NCBI GenBank assembly: GCA_021298045.1
Contig: JAJTHY010000049.1
Coordinates: 1-12,212 of the forward strand
Direction of reading: 5' to 3'
DNA: 12,212 nucleotides
Source of the DNA: Candidatus Jidaibacter sp.
Lineage (GTDB): Bacteria; Pseudomonadota; Alphaproteobacteria; Rickettsiales; Midichloriaceae
Shown: piece after piece, positions 1 to 6,530 of the stretch
Layout of the letters: each line of letters begins with the position of its first letter
Position numbering within the stretch: the first letter of the stretch is position 1
Translations under genes and position numbers: made by a program
Notes under the pieces: model-generated
Told to the model about the DNA's origin: nothing
The model's input: the letters and a program-made list of their open reading frames with translations, nothing else
Database searches by the model: none

Positions 1-1
1 A

Positions 2-733
2 CAAATAATTCTATTGATTATAGGGATTTTATACTTCAAAGAATCCGCAACTAAAACTAAATTTTTTGTAATTATAGCAAGCTTCATAGGCGCAATATTA
101 ATTATTAAGCCGGACTATGTTTTATGGTTAAGTAATACTATAATGGGCAAGCATTATGAATTAAATACTAATATAAATAGCCATTATATATTTGTATTTT
201 TAGCAATTGGTTTTTGGTCACTCAATAGCACCGTTATAAAAATTCTTGGCAAAACTGAAAAAACCAAGGTCCAACTTTTTTATGTAATGCTTTTCTCATC
301 TATTATTGCCTTCCCAATCGCTTTTATGAATTGGGAAACAGTTTATCATGTAACTGGCGCACTTGAGATAAAATATCCTAATAGCTTCATAGACTTTGGT
401 AACCTTGGCATTGAAACAACACATATTGGATTAATCGCATTTATTGCGCTATGTTATTTTTTACATGTAATAGGGCACTTCAAAGCACTTAAGCATGCTG
501 AACTTTCCGTGGTAATTCCGTTCGAGTATTCTAGGCTTGTATTTGCTGGGATCCTTGGATATATATTCTTTGCAGAAATTCCACTCACCCCTTCTTATTT
601 TGGGTATGCACTGATAATTGGTGCTGGGTTAATTTTGTTTAAATCTGAACGCAAAAAAATGAAGAAAAAACGTGCTGAGGAAACGAGGAACCAGCAAATC
701 CGTGAGATTGAATCTGAATTTGATCAAAGTTAA
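2..733 (+). CDS. EamA/DMT-family transporter, 3' part (5' end outside the window)
   Basis: This is an inner-membrane drug/metabolite transporter (DMT superfamily, EamA type). The frame is open to the left edge, so the start lies outside and only about 243 residues are seen. From a TTG at 14 the visible part has about seven hydrophobic segments, roughly at residues 1-10, 20-35, 57-75, 87-105, 136-156, 164-186 and 190-208. The pattern of a segment ending in YFKES followed by IGAILIIKPD marks the end of the first EamA half. The second half ends in the typical YALIIGAGLILF helix. A charged, lysine-rich cytoplasmic tail follows (ERKKMKKKRAEE). Intact DMT carriers have ten helices and about 290-300 residues. 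Substrate cannot be read from sequence; rickettsial DMT members include an S-adenosylmethionine importer, which is only an analogy here. The downstream gap holds a repeat, so it is probably not in the rsmI operon. Confidence 0.85.
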   Translation, partial: QIILLIIGILYFKESATKTKFFVIIASFIGAILIIKPDYVLWLSNTIMGKHYELNTNINSHYIFVFLAIGFWSLNSTVIKILGKTEKTKVQLFYVMLFSSIIAFPIAFMNWETVYHVTGALEIKYPNSFIDFGNLGIETTHIGLIAFIALCYFLHVIGHFKALKHAELSVVIPFEYSRLVFAGILGYIFFAEIPLTPSYFGYALIIGAGLILFKSERKKMKKKRAEETRNQQIREIESEFDQS

Positions 734-747
734 TATCGCATATGTCA

Positions 748-763
748 AAAGCCTATGAAGTAA
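748..763 (+). repeat. direct repeat copy A of the rsmI start region
   Basis: The sequence AAAGCCTATGAAGTAA matches positions 926-941 (AAAGCCCATGAAGTAA) at 15 of 16 bases. Each copy is preceded by an ATG (742 and 923). Copy A lies just before the palindromic repeat, and copy B is inside the rsmI start. This looks like duplication of the rsmI 5' end around the inserted repeat. Confidence 0.65.
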
Positions 764-780
764 TAACTATGATAAAACAT

Positions 781-875
781 CGTCATTCCAAGGAACGAAG
801 AGACGAAGCAATCCAGTTATTTGTTATTTTTTCTGGACAACTGCCACGTCGTATGGAGCCTCCTCGCAGTGATGA
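781..875. repeat. degenerate dispersed palindromic repeat (GTCATTGCGAGGAG type)
   Basis: The left arm at 781-816 begins CGTCATTCCAAGGAACGAAG and ends GAAGCAATCCAG. The right arm at about 833-875 is a decayed inverse copy. Its reverse complement contains CACTGCGAGGAG, then ACGTGGCA, then ends in CCAG. Both match my recollection of the widespread intergenic palindrome GTCATTGCGAGGAGCGAAG...GACG(T/A)(A/G)GCAATCCAG, common in some Rickettsiales and other bacteria. A 16-base T-rich spacer (817-832) lies between the arms. Arm pairing is imperfect, so the copy is old or partial. I saw no second copy in the window. Confidence 0.7.
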
Positions 876-922
876 ATCTATGTTAAGGTTTGTATTTTGA
901 AACATTATCGTCACGAGTATTT

Positions 923-1759
923 ATGAAAGCCCATGAAGTAACTACAGGCGAGCTGTTTATTGTAGCAACCCCAATAGGAAATCTTCAAGATATAACCTAT
1001 AATGCGGTTAATGTTTTATCGAAGGTGGATTTAATACTTTGCGAGAACACAAACAACTCCAGCAAGCTTCTATCTTTTTATGGGATAAACACAAAAACTA
1101 AGCCTTACAATGACCATTCGGGTGAACGTGATCGCGATAAAATAATAACCCAACTCCTCAGTGGCAAAAACATTGCTTTGATTTCTGATGCGGGTACACC
1201 GCTTATCTCCGACCCTGGATTCAAACTTGTTGCTGGAGCTCGCAAAATGGGCATAAAAGTAAGACCAATACCCGGGGCAACCGCTTTTGCTGCTGCTATT
1301 TGCGCTTCTGGAATGGCTACAGATAGGTTCTTGTTTTGCGGATTTTTACCTACGCAGAAATCTAAACTAGAGGCTGACCTACAAAGCTTAAAAGCCCATA
1401 AATTTACCTTAATATTTTACGAAAGCCCTAAGCGCATCATCACAACCATTCAAACCATTTTTGAAATTATGGGAGATAGAGAGATTGTAGTGGCTAGAGA
1501 GCTCACTAAAATTCATGAGGAATTTATAACTTGTAAATGCAGCGACTTTTTAAGTATTCATGGTGCAAGAGAATTTAAGGGAGAAATTGTGCTAATGGTT
1601 GCCGGGGCAGCAGAAATACCTGAAGATATTGAAAGAGTAAAAGATATACTATCCAATCTTCTTAAAAATCATTCTGTAAAAGATGCTGTGAATATTGCAG
1701 GTGAGATGACTTCTTTAAGTAGAAAAGAGCTATACAATATCGCGCTAAAGCTTAAGTAA
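923..1759 (+). CDS. rsmI: 16S rRNA (cytidine(1402)-2'-O)-methyltransferase RsmI
   Basis: The product (278 residues) uses S-adenosylmethionine to 2'-O-methylate C1402 of 16S rRNA in the decoding centre. It has the tetrapyrrole-methylase fold. Family signatures are VATPIGNLQDIT at residues 14-25, ISDAGTPLISDPG near 90-102, the PGATAF loop near 120, FCGFLP near 141-146 and FYESPKRI near 166-173. A C-terminal RsmI helix module ends in SRKELYNIALKL. Length matches the family (about 280-290). I chose ATG 923 over the upstream TTG at 890 because the family motif then sits at its usual distance from the start and a weak ACGAG lies at 913-917. One oddity: the usual AEDTR motif reads CENTN (residues 40-44). 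The gene is first in a cluster with the DUF167 gene (1-base gap). Its leader is disturbed by the repeat and duplication. Confidence 0.93.
   Translation: MKAHEVTTGELFIVATPIGNLQDITYNAVNVLSKVDLILCENTNNSSKLLSFYGINTKTKPYNDHSGERDRDKIITQLLSGKNIALISDAGTPLISDPGFKLVAGARKMGIKVRPIPGATAFAAAICASGMATDRFLFCGFLPTQKSKLEADLQSLKAHKFTLIFYESPKRIITTIQTIFEIMGDREIVVARELTKIHEEFITCKCSDFLSIHGAREFKGEIVLMVAGAAEIPEDIERVKDILSNLLKNHSVKDAVNIAGEMTSLSRKELYNIALKLK
926..941 (+). repeat. direct repeat copy B, inside rsmI codons 2-7
   Basis: This is the partner of the repeat at 748-763, with one mismatch in 16 bases. It encodes KAHEV at the RsmI N-terminus. The interval between the copies (764-925) contains the whole palindromic element. 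Confidence 0.65.
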
Positions 1760-1760
1760 T

Positions 1761-2036
1761 ATGTTTACAATATTTGCCAAAGTAACCCCAAAAAGCAAAA
1801 CACCCCAAATAGAAATTCTAGAAGCCACAGATAATAAAATTTCACTTAAAATAAAAGTGCGTGCTGTGCCAGAAAATGGCAAGGCCAATGAGGAAGCAAT
1901 AGATCGTCTGTCTGATTATTTTTCTATACCAAAAAGTAAAATTGCGCTAAAGTCTGGCCATTCGTCACGTAACAAAGTATTCGTTGCTGAAGATATTAAT
2001 ATTACTAAAATTTCTATGCAATTACCGCTATGTTAA
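1761..2036 (+). CDS. DUF167 / YggU family protein
   Basis: This is a small (91-residue) soluble protein of the DUF167 (YggU/UPF0235) family, whose molecular role is not established. The family pattern is clear: an opening beta-strand with AKVTPKSK, then LKIKVRAVPENGKANEEAI at about residues 30-48, then a helix with IPKSKIALKSGHSSRNKVF at about 57-75. The GKAN and G-x-SRxK motifs are the most conserved positions. ATG 1761 begins one base after the rsmI stop, and its own stop overlaps the next gene's start by seven bases. It therefore sits in the middle of an operon, probably translated by reinitiation. No obvious Shine-Dalgarno exists other than sequence within the rsmI end. Confidence 0.9.
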   Translation: MFTIFAKVTPKSKTPQIEILEATDNKISLKIKVRAVPENGKANEEAIDRLSDYFSIPKSKIALKSGHSSRNKVFVAEDINITKISMQLPLC

Positions 2037-5000
2037 TAAATTTTGGCTTAAGTTTTCATGATCTTTATTATGAGGAAGGCCTCAGGAAAATAGATGCATT
2101 ATGGCTTAAACACCTAGAATCCATTTCTTTAGATCTATACCAAAGCTTAAACATAGCTAGAAGCACTTCTTTAGATGCTAAAACCGAGTCGGATCTCATA
2201 ATATCTTTAGCTCCACATGTGGAAGATTTTATTGCAAAACTTTTTCATATTGAACTTGAAGTGCAAGAGGTGGCAAATATCTATCATGAATTTGCACCTA
2301 TTTATAAATGTAAGCGGCTATTCATTCAAAGAAATGCGGTAAAGAATTTCAGTGCTGAGGATTTAACGAAAATTGATTCTGTACGTACAAGCCTAGCATC
2401 CTTAGGCGTTGATGTTATGTCTGAACTAAGTTTCGCCACTTTTGTAGAAAGCACGCAAGATAAGGAAAAACTCGAACTTGCCCGCATCTATGCAGGATGG
2501 GCTTGCTTAACACCAGAAGGCCAAAAGCTGCATAAGGATGGCATACTATTTAAGGTACCGAAGAAATTAGATTTTAATAACCTTCTCTCACATGCAGATA
2601 ACAATAATGGCAGTTGGAGCTCTCATGATGTGCACGATAGAAATGGCTTTTCTTTAACTGATAAAGGGATAACTAAACTCAAAGCTTACGATCAGGCGAA
2701 TTACTGCATTCACTGCCATAATCAGCTTAAAGACTCTTGTTCACATGGTCTTAAAAACCCAGATGCTAGCTTTAAAGTTAATGAATTAAAAATCAATTTA
2801 GCTGGATGTCCGCTGGAAGAAAAAATTTCTGAAATGAATTTATTGAAAAGCCAAGGGTCAGTAATAGGCGCATTTGCAACAGCTATCATAGATAACCCAA
2901 TGCTCGCAGCAACAGGCCACAGGATATGTAATGATTGCATGAAATCATGTATCTACCAAAAGCAAGAGCCTGTTAATATACCCATGATTGAAACAAAAAT
3001 TTTAGATGATGTTTTATCGCTGCCATGGGGATTTGAGATTTACAGCTTACTCACTAGGTGGAATCCAATTAATTTCTCTCGCCCTTTACCAAAAAAGCAC
3101 AATAATTATAAAATATTGGTTGCGGGATTAGGGCCTGCCGGATTCACCGCTTGCCACCACTTATTGAACGAAGGCTATACGGTAGTTGCCATCGATGGCC
3201 TTAAGATTGAGCCGCAAGCAGAAGAAATTGCCGGCAATGATTACAGCTTTAAGCCAATAAAATTTGTGAAAGACGAATTGTTTCAAGACCTTGACAGTCG
3301 AGCGCCACAGGGATTCGGTGGGGTTGCTGAATATGGCATTACCGTGCGCTGGAATAAAAATTATTTGAATATTGTAAGAACCTTGTTAGAACGACGTGAA
3401 CATTTCCGAATGTATGGAGGCATTAGATTTGGCAGCACAATTACTTATAATGATGCTAAATCTCTAGGGTTTGACCATATAGTACTCGCACTTGGAGCAG
3501 GCAAACCAAATCTACCAGAGATTCAAAATGCTCTAGCACGCGGCTGCAGAATGGCCTCAGATTTTCTAATGTCATTACAACTAACTGGGGCAGCCCATAG
3601 TGATTCACTTACCAATTTACAAGTGCGTTTGCCTATTGTTGTAATTGGGGGCGGGCTTACAGCTGTGGATACAGCGACAGAAAGCTTAGCCTATTACCCT
3701 GTGCAGGTTGAGAAATTCCTGCGCCAATATGAGATAGTGGGTGATTCCATTTTTGAAAGTCTTACTAGAGAAGAAAAATTAATAGCAGAAGAATTTTTAA
3801 ATCATGCTAAAGAGTTAAGAAAGCACCCTGATCGCAAACTCGAGTTGTTGAAGCTTTGGGGTGGTTCAAAAGTTTTATACCGCAAAAACTTGACTGATTC
3901 TCCCGCATATCGACTTAATCATGAAGAAGTTGAACTTGCCCTTGCTGAAGGAATTGAATTTGTTGAAAATATTACGCCTACAGAGGTTGTTTTAGATACT
4001 TATGGCGCTGCCAAAACACTAAAACATGAAGGCGGAGAAATCGCCGCACGCACAATACTAATTGCCACCGGTACACAGCCAAACACTATTTTAAGCACAG
4101 AAGATGAAATACATTTTTCTCTACATGGAAGGTATTTTCAAGCCATAGATAGCCTGGGAAATATTGTAGATCCTGAAAAAATTTCCAAACCTAAGAGTGT
4201 GGATATAATTACAAATTATGGTGAAGATGGTCCATCGGTCAGTTTTTTGGGGGATCTACACCCATCATTTGCTGGCAACGTAGTAAAAGCAATGGCTAGT
4301 GCTAAGCAAGGATATCCCATTATCGATAAGGTGATAAAAACCAAATCACCCTCCTCTGCTACATCTGCGAGCAAATTGTTTTCTGATTTAGATCATCTAC
4401 TAAAAGCCAAAGTTATAGAGGTGATTAAGCTTACACCTAACATCATAGAAATAGTAATTCACGCACCGCAAGCAGCAAGGCAATTTGAACCCGGGCAATT
4501 TTATCGCCTGCAAAATTATGATACCAATAAAACCATAAATTCGTTTAAAATCAATATGGAAGGGCTAGCTTTGACTGGCGCTTGGGTTGACAAAGAAAAA
4601 GGACTCATTGGTTTGGTCGTGCTTGAGATGGGTGGCTCTTCTAATTTTTGCAGAATTCTTACACCCGGCGAAGATGTAGTTTTGATGGGTCCAACTGGTA
4701 CGCCTACACATATACCTCATAACAAAAACGTGATGCTAGTTGGCGGTGGCTTAGGGAATGCTGTTTTATTTTCAATTGGCCAAGCTCTCAAAAATAATGG
4801 CTGCAGCGTTTTATATTTTGCTGGATACAAGAAAGCTGTGGATAGATTCAAACAAGGCGATATTGAAAATTCTGCTACCCAAGTTGTTTGGTGTTGCGAT
4901 GAAAGCGAGCTCGAAAAAGGCCGCGATAGTGATCTTAGCTTCAAGGGCAATATTTTAGAATGCATAGCAGAATATGCCAAATTTCCTAACAGGCTTATTG

Positions 5001-5332
5001 AAATCAAAGAAGTTGATCATGTAATAGTAATCGGTTCCGATCAAATGATGAAGGCAGTAGCCTACGCTCGCCACAACCAACTTTCACACTTATTTAAAGA
5101 AGGGCATACAGCTATAGGATCAATTAATTCTCCTATGCAGTGCATGATGAAAGAGATTTGTGGCCAATGCATACAAAGACACGTGGACCCATCTGGGCAA
5201 GAGTATTACGTTTACAGCTGCTTTAATCAAGACCAAGATCTAGACTCCGTTGACTTTAACCATCTAAATACAAGGCTTAAGCAAAATTCATTACAGGAAA
5301 AAATGTGCGCCCGTGTATTATTAAAGGCTTAG
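2030..5332 (+). CDS. large fused flavin/Fe-S pyridine-nucleotide oxidoreductase (GltD/NfnB-like plus PyrK/NfnA-like)
   Basis: This is an 1100-residue cytoplasmic electron-transfer flavoprotein. Residues 1 to about 215 are a mainly helical region I do not recognise. Next is a GltD-type [4Fe-4S] region with C226-x2-C229, C237, the GCPLEEKI motif (C260) and C300-x2-C303-x3-C307 within GHRICNDCMKSC. Then follows a two-dinucleotide-fold oxidoreductase: GLGPAG at 366-371 for FAD, GGGLTA at 540-545 for NAD(P), and ATGTQP at 679-684. From about 785 an FNR/PyrK-like module begins, with PGQFYRLQ at 821-828 and GGGLGN at 905-910. Cysteines C1038, C1044, C1047 and C1064 are placed as [2Fe-2S] ligands. 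In other organisms the two halves are separate subunits (NfnB/NfnA, SudA/SudB), so this is a natural fusion. The physiological reaction, presumably electron exchange between NAD(H), NADP(H) and a ferredoxin-like partner, is inference. The start overlaps the DUF167 stop by seven bases. The gene ends 12 bases from the convergent ankyrin gene. Confidence 0.85.
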   Translation: MLINFGLSFHDLYYEEGLRKIDALWLKHLESISLDLYQSLNIARSTSLDAKTESDLIISLAPHVEDFIAKLFHIELEVQEVANIYHEFAPIYKCKRLFIQRNAVKNFSAEDLTKIDSVRTSLASLGVDVMSELSFATFVESTQDKEKLELARIYAGWACLTPEGQKLHKDGILFKVPKKLDFNNLLSHADNNNGSWSSHDVHDRNGFSLTDKGITKLKAYDQANYCIHCHNQLKDSCSHGLKNPDASFKVNELKINLAGCPLEEKISEMNLLKSQGSVIGAFATAIIDNPMLAATGHRICNDCMKSCIYQKQEPVNIPMIETKILDDVLSLPWGFEIYSLLTRWNPINFSRPLPKKHNNYKILVAGLGPAGFTACHHLLNEGYTVVAIDGLKIEPQAEEIAGNDYSFKPIKFVKDELFQDLDSRAPQGFGGVAEYGITVRWNKNYLNIVRTLLERREHFRMYGGIRFGSTITYNDAKSLGFDHIVLALGAGKPNLPEIQNALARGCRMASDFLMSLQLTGAAHSDSLTNLQVRLPIVVIGGGLTAVDTATESLAYYPVQVEKFLRQYEIVGDSIFESLTREEKLIAEEFLNHAKELRKHPDRKLELLKLWGGSKVLYRKNLTDSPAYRLNHEEVELALAEGIEFVENITPTEVVLDTYGAAKTLKHEGGEIAARTILIATGTQPNTILSTEDEIHFSLHGRYFQAIDSLGNIVDPEKISKPKSVDIITNYGEDGPSVSFLGDLHPSFAGNVVKAMASAKQGYPIIDKVIKTKSPSSATSASKLFSDLDHLLKAKVIEVIKLTPNIIEIVIHAPQAARQFEPGQFYRLQNYDTNKTINSFKINMEGLALTGAWVDKEKGLIGLVVLEMGGSSNFCRILTPGEDVVLMGPTGTPTHIPHNKNVMLVGGGLGNAVLFSIGQALKNNGCSVLYFAGYKKAVDRFKQGDIENSATQVVWCCDESELEKGRDSDLSFKGNILECIAEYAKFPNRLIEIKEVDHVIVIGSDQMMKAVAYARHNQLSHLFKEGHTAIGSINSPMQCMMKEICGQCIQRHVDPSGQEYYVYSCFNQDQDLDSVDFNHLNTRLKQNSLQEKMCARVLLKA

Positions 5333-5350
5333 TACTGCTGTGTACTACCT
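5325..5350. terminator. inverted repeat between convergent genes, possible bidirectional terminator
   Basis: TAGTAC (5330-5335) and GTACTA (5342-5347) form a perfect 6-bp stem around a 6-base loop. Outer AGG (5325-5327) and CCT (5348-5350) can extend it across a 2-base bulge. TTTT follows at 5353-5356 on the plus strand. On the minus strand the following tract is weaker (TTTAATAATA). Each arm contains the TAG stop of one of the two convergent genes. The stem is short, so termination strength is uncertain. Confidence 0.4.
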
Positions 5351-6319
5351 AGTTTTAGAATTATCATAAGCAAGAAGACGTTCATAAGTTTTACCAACTC
5401 TCTCCTCTATGGTGGGAGCATCTACCTTTATTGGAGCAATTGAGGAGATTATTTTTACGCTAGCACGTGTTGGGCAGTAACTCATAATTAAAAATTGCAT
5501 TTCTTCTGGTAAAAAAGGGAATTCTTTTGGAAATATCGAATGCAATTGTTCTGAAGATTTTTTACTAACGCAAGCAAATATACCCAGATCTTTAATTGCA
5601 TTATATATTTGGAATTTTGCATGTAAAACATATTTAGTGCTTGGGAAAATATTGCTTAAAGATCCAGGTAGCGCAGGTGTTTCAAAATTTATCCTATCAA
5701 GAAATTGTGTAATTCCAACAATCTTTATAGACGGTTCAGAATTTAAATCCGCTCCATGTTTCAATAAGGAAATTACAATATTCCTTCCATTATCAACCTC
5801 ATCTTCAATATGTTCTGAAACTTTCAAGCTATCAATTGCAGTTATCGGGAGATCGCCTAAATCATTATCCCTTATAGTGCAATCTGCACCAGATTTTAAA
5901 AGCAATTCAACCATTAGTAAATCATTAGACTGACAAGCTGTATGCAAAGGTGTGTCGCCCTGGAATGCATTTACGTTCGCCCCTTTTGCTAAAAGCAGTT
6001 TTACTACTTCAATATAATTATGCCCATCTATTTCATCATAAGTTTTTAACTCTTTTCTTAATTCTGAAACAAAACACCGCCTAGTATTATACCCATGAAC
6101 ATACCCTTTATGCTCTTTAAAGAGAGTATCTATAATTAACCATCTTTTTTTAGTAGCTTGATGCAAAGCAGAATTCAATTCAGGTAGACCGATGACAGAA
6201 TTCTCTAGTAATCTTTTTACAGATTCAACATCTCCTAAAGCAGCAGCTTCACCCAAAGTTAGTGCTCTTGGTTTTTTGCTTATTTTGCCCTCAATACCTT
6301 TACCGCGTGCTCTTTTCAT
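5345..6319 (-). CDS. ankyrin-repeat protein with C-terminal F-box/PRANC-like motif (candidate secreted effector)
   Basis: The product is a 324-residue soluble protein with no signal peptide or membrane segment. An ankyrin-like helix pair lies at about 20-50 (LGEAAALGDVESVKRLLEN), with a degenerate unit following. Clearer units are VVKLLLAKGANVN (105-117), GDTPLHTACQ...LLLKSGADCTIRDND (121-153) and ISLLKHGADLN (183-193). Near the C-terminus, FPFLPEEMQFLIMSYCP (267-283) has the LPxE(I/M)xxxIxxY shape of F-box/PRANC motifs. In Orientia and poxvirus ankyrin proteins such motifs bind the host SCF ubiquitin ligase. The N-terminus has KR at 2-3 and KKPR at 15-18, separated by 11 residues, which resembles a bipartite nuclear signal. 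ATG 6319 has AGGT six bases upstream and a strong promoter. It stands alone, opposed to both neighbours. Repeat identity is firm; effector function is inference. Confidence 0.85.
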   Translation of the reverse strand: MKRARGKGIEGKISKKPRALTLGEAAALGDVESVKRLLENSVIGLPELNSALHQATKKRWLIIDTLFKEHKGYVHGYNTRRCFVSELRKELKTYDEIDGHNYIEVVKLLLAKGANVNAFQGDTPLHTACQSNDLLMVELLLKSGADCTIRDNDLGDLPITAIDSLKVSEHIEDEVDNGRNIVISLLKHGADLNSEPSIKIVGITQFLDRINFETPALPGSLSNIFPSTKYVLHAKFQIYNAIKDLGIFACVSKKSSEQLHSIFPKEFPFLPEEMQFLIMSYCPTRASVKIISSIAPIKVDAPTIEERVGKTYERLLAYDNSKTR

Positions 6320-6345
6320 CTTGTTACCTAAAATTTTGTTTGCGC

Positions 6346-6373
6346 ATTATAAATAATTTTTCTATACATTCAA
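6346..6373 (-). promoter_or_regulatory. sigma70-like promoter for the ankyrin gene
   Basis: Read on the minus strand, TTGAAT (6373-6368) is followed by a 16-base spacer and a perfect TATAAT (6351-6346). Transcription would start near 6339, giving a leader of about 20 bases that contains the AGGT ribosome-binding site at 6329-6326. The near-consensus boxes suggest the gene is well expressed unless regulated. Confidence 0.65.
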
Positions 6374-6472
6374 CATATAAATTGCCCTGAATAGTGATGG
6401 CATTGAAACCATCGAACATAATATGCTTATGCATGTCTATTAAATTAACCGAGTATGTTAAGCCAATTTTTG

Positions 6473-6501
6473 TTGTAAATCCCTCGCCTTCAGATTACAA
6501 T
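6473..6501 (+). promoter_or_regulatory. sigma70-like promoter for miaB
   Basis: TTGTAA (6473-6478), a 17-base spacer and TACAAT (6496-6501) fit the -35/-10 pattern with 4/6 and 5/6 matches. Initiation near 6508 would leave a leader of about 23 bases before ATG 6531. The only purine-rich stretch there is AAAAAAGAA, so the ribosome-binding site is weak. The rest of the 211-base divergent region (6320-6530) holds no gene that I can see. Confidence 0.55.
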
Positions 6502-6530
6502 GCACCCAGTTAAAAAAGAAATTTTCAAAT

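Larger units (their letters stand above)
742..900 (+). other. small open frame made of an rsmI-like start fused to palindromic-repeat sequence
   Basis: A 52-codon frame starts at ATG 742 and stops at TGA 898-900. Its first residues, MSKAYEVIT, resemble the start of RsmI 22 bases downstream (MKAHEVTTGE). The following residues, RHSKERRDEAIQ, are the translation of the left arm of a dispersed repeat that elsewhere reads RHCEERSDEAIQ. There is no convincing Shine-Dalgarno sequence before 742. The frame differs from that of rsmI, so it cannot be an N-terminal part of it. It is most likely a by-product of the repeat insertion and probably not a functional gene. It is listed because it records how the rsmI 5' end was rearranged. 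Confidence 0.35.

Noticed and set aside
890..922. Upstream TTG start for rsmI, adding 11 residues
   Set aside because: The added residues match no RsmI homologue that I know, and the ATG at 923 gives the normal N-terminus.
4717..5007. Antisense frame of about 96 codons inside the oxidoreductase gene
   Set aside because: It is fully overlapped by a long gene with intact motifs and resembles no family. The antisense frame at 2722-2940 and the same-strand frame at 4758-4958 were dropped for the same reason.
5637..5933. Plus-strand frame of about 98 codons opposite the ankyrin gene
   Set aside because: The minus-strand frame encodes recognisable ankyrin repeats with a ribosome-binding site and promoter; the plus-strand frame has neither.
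6396..6413. GATGG...CCATC hairpin in the ankyrin-miaB intergenic region
   Set aside because: A five-pair stem with an eight-base loop and no T tract is within chance expectation; it is not in either predicted leader.
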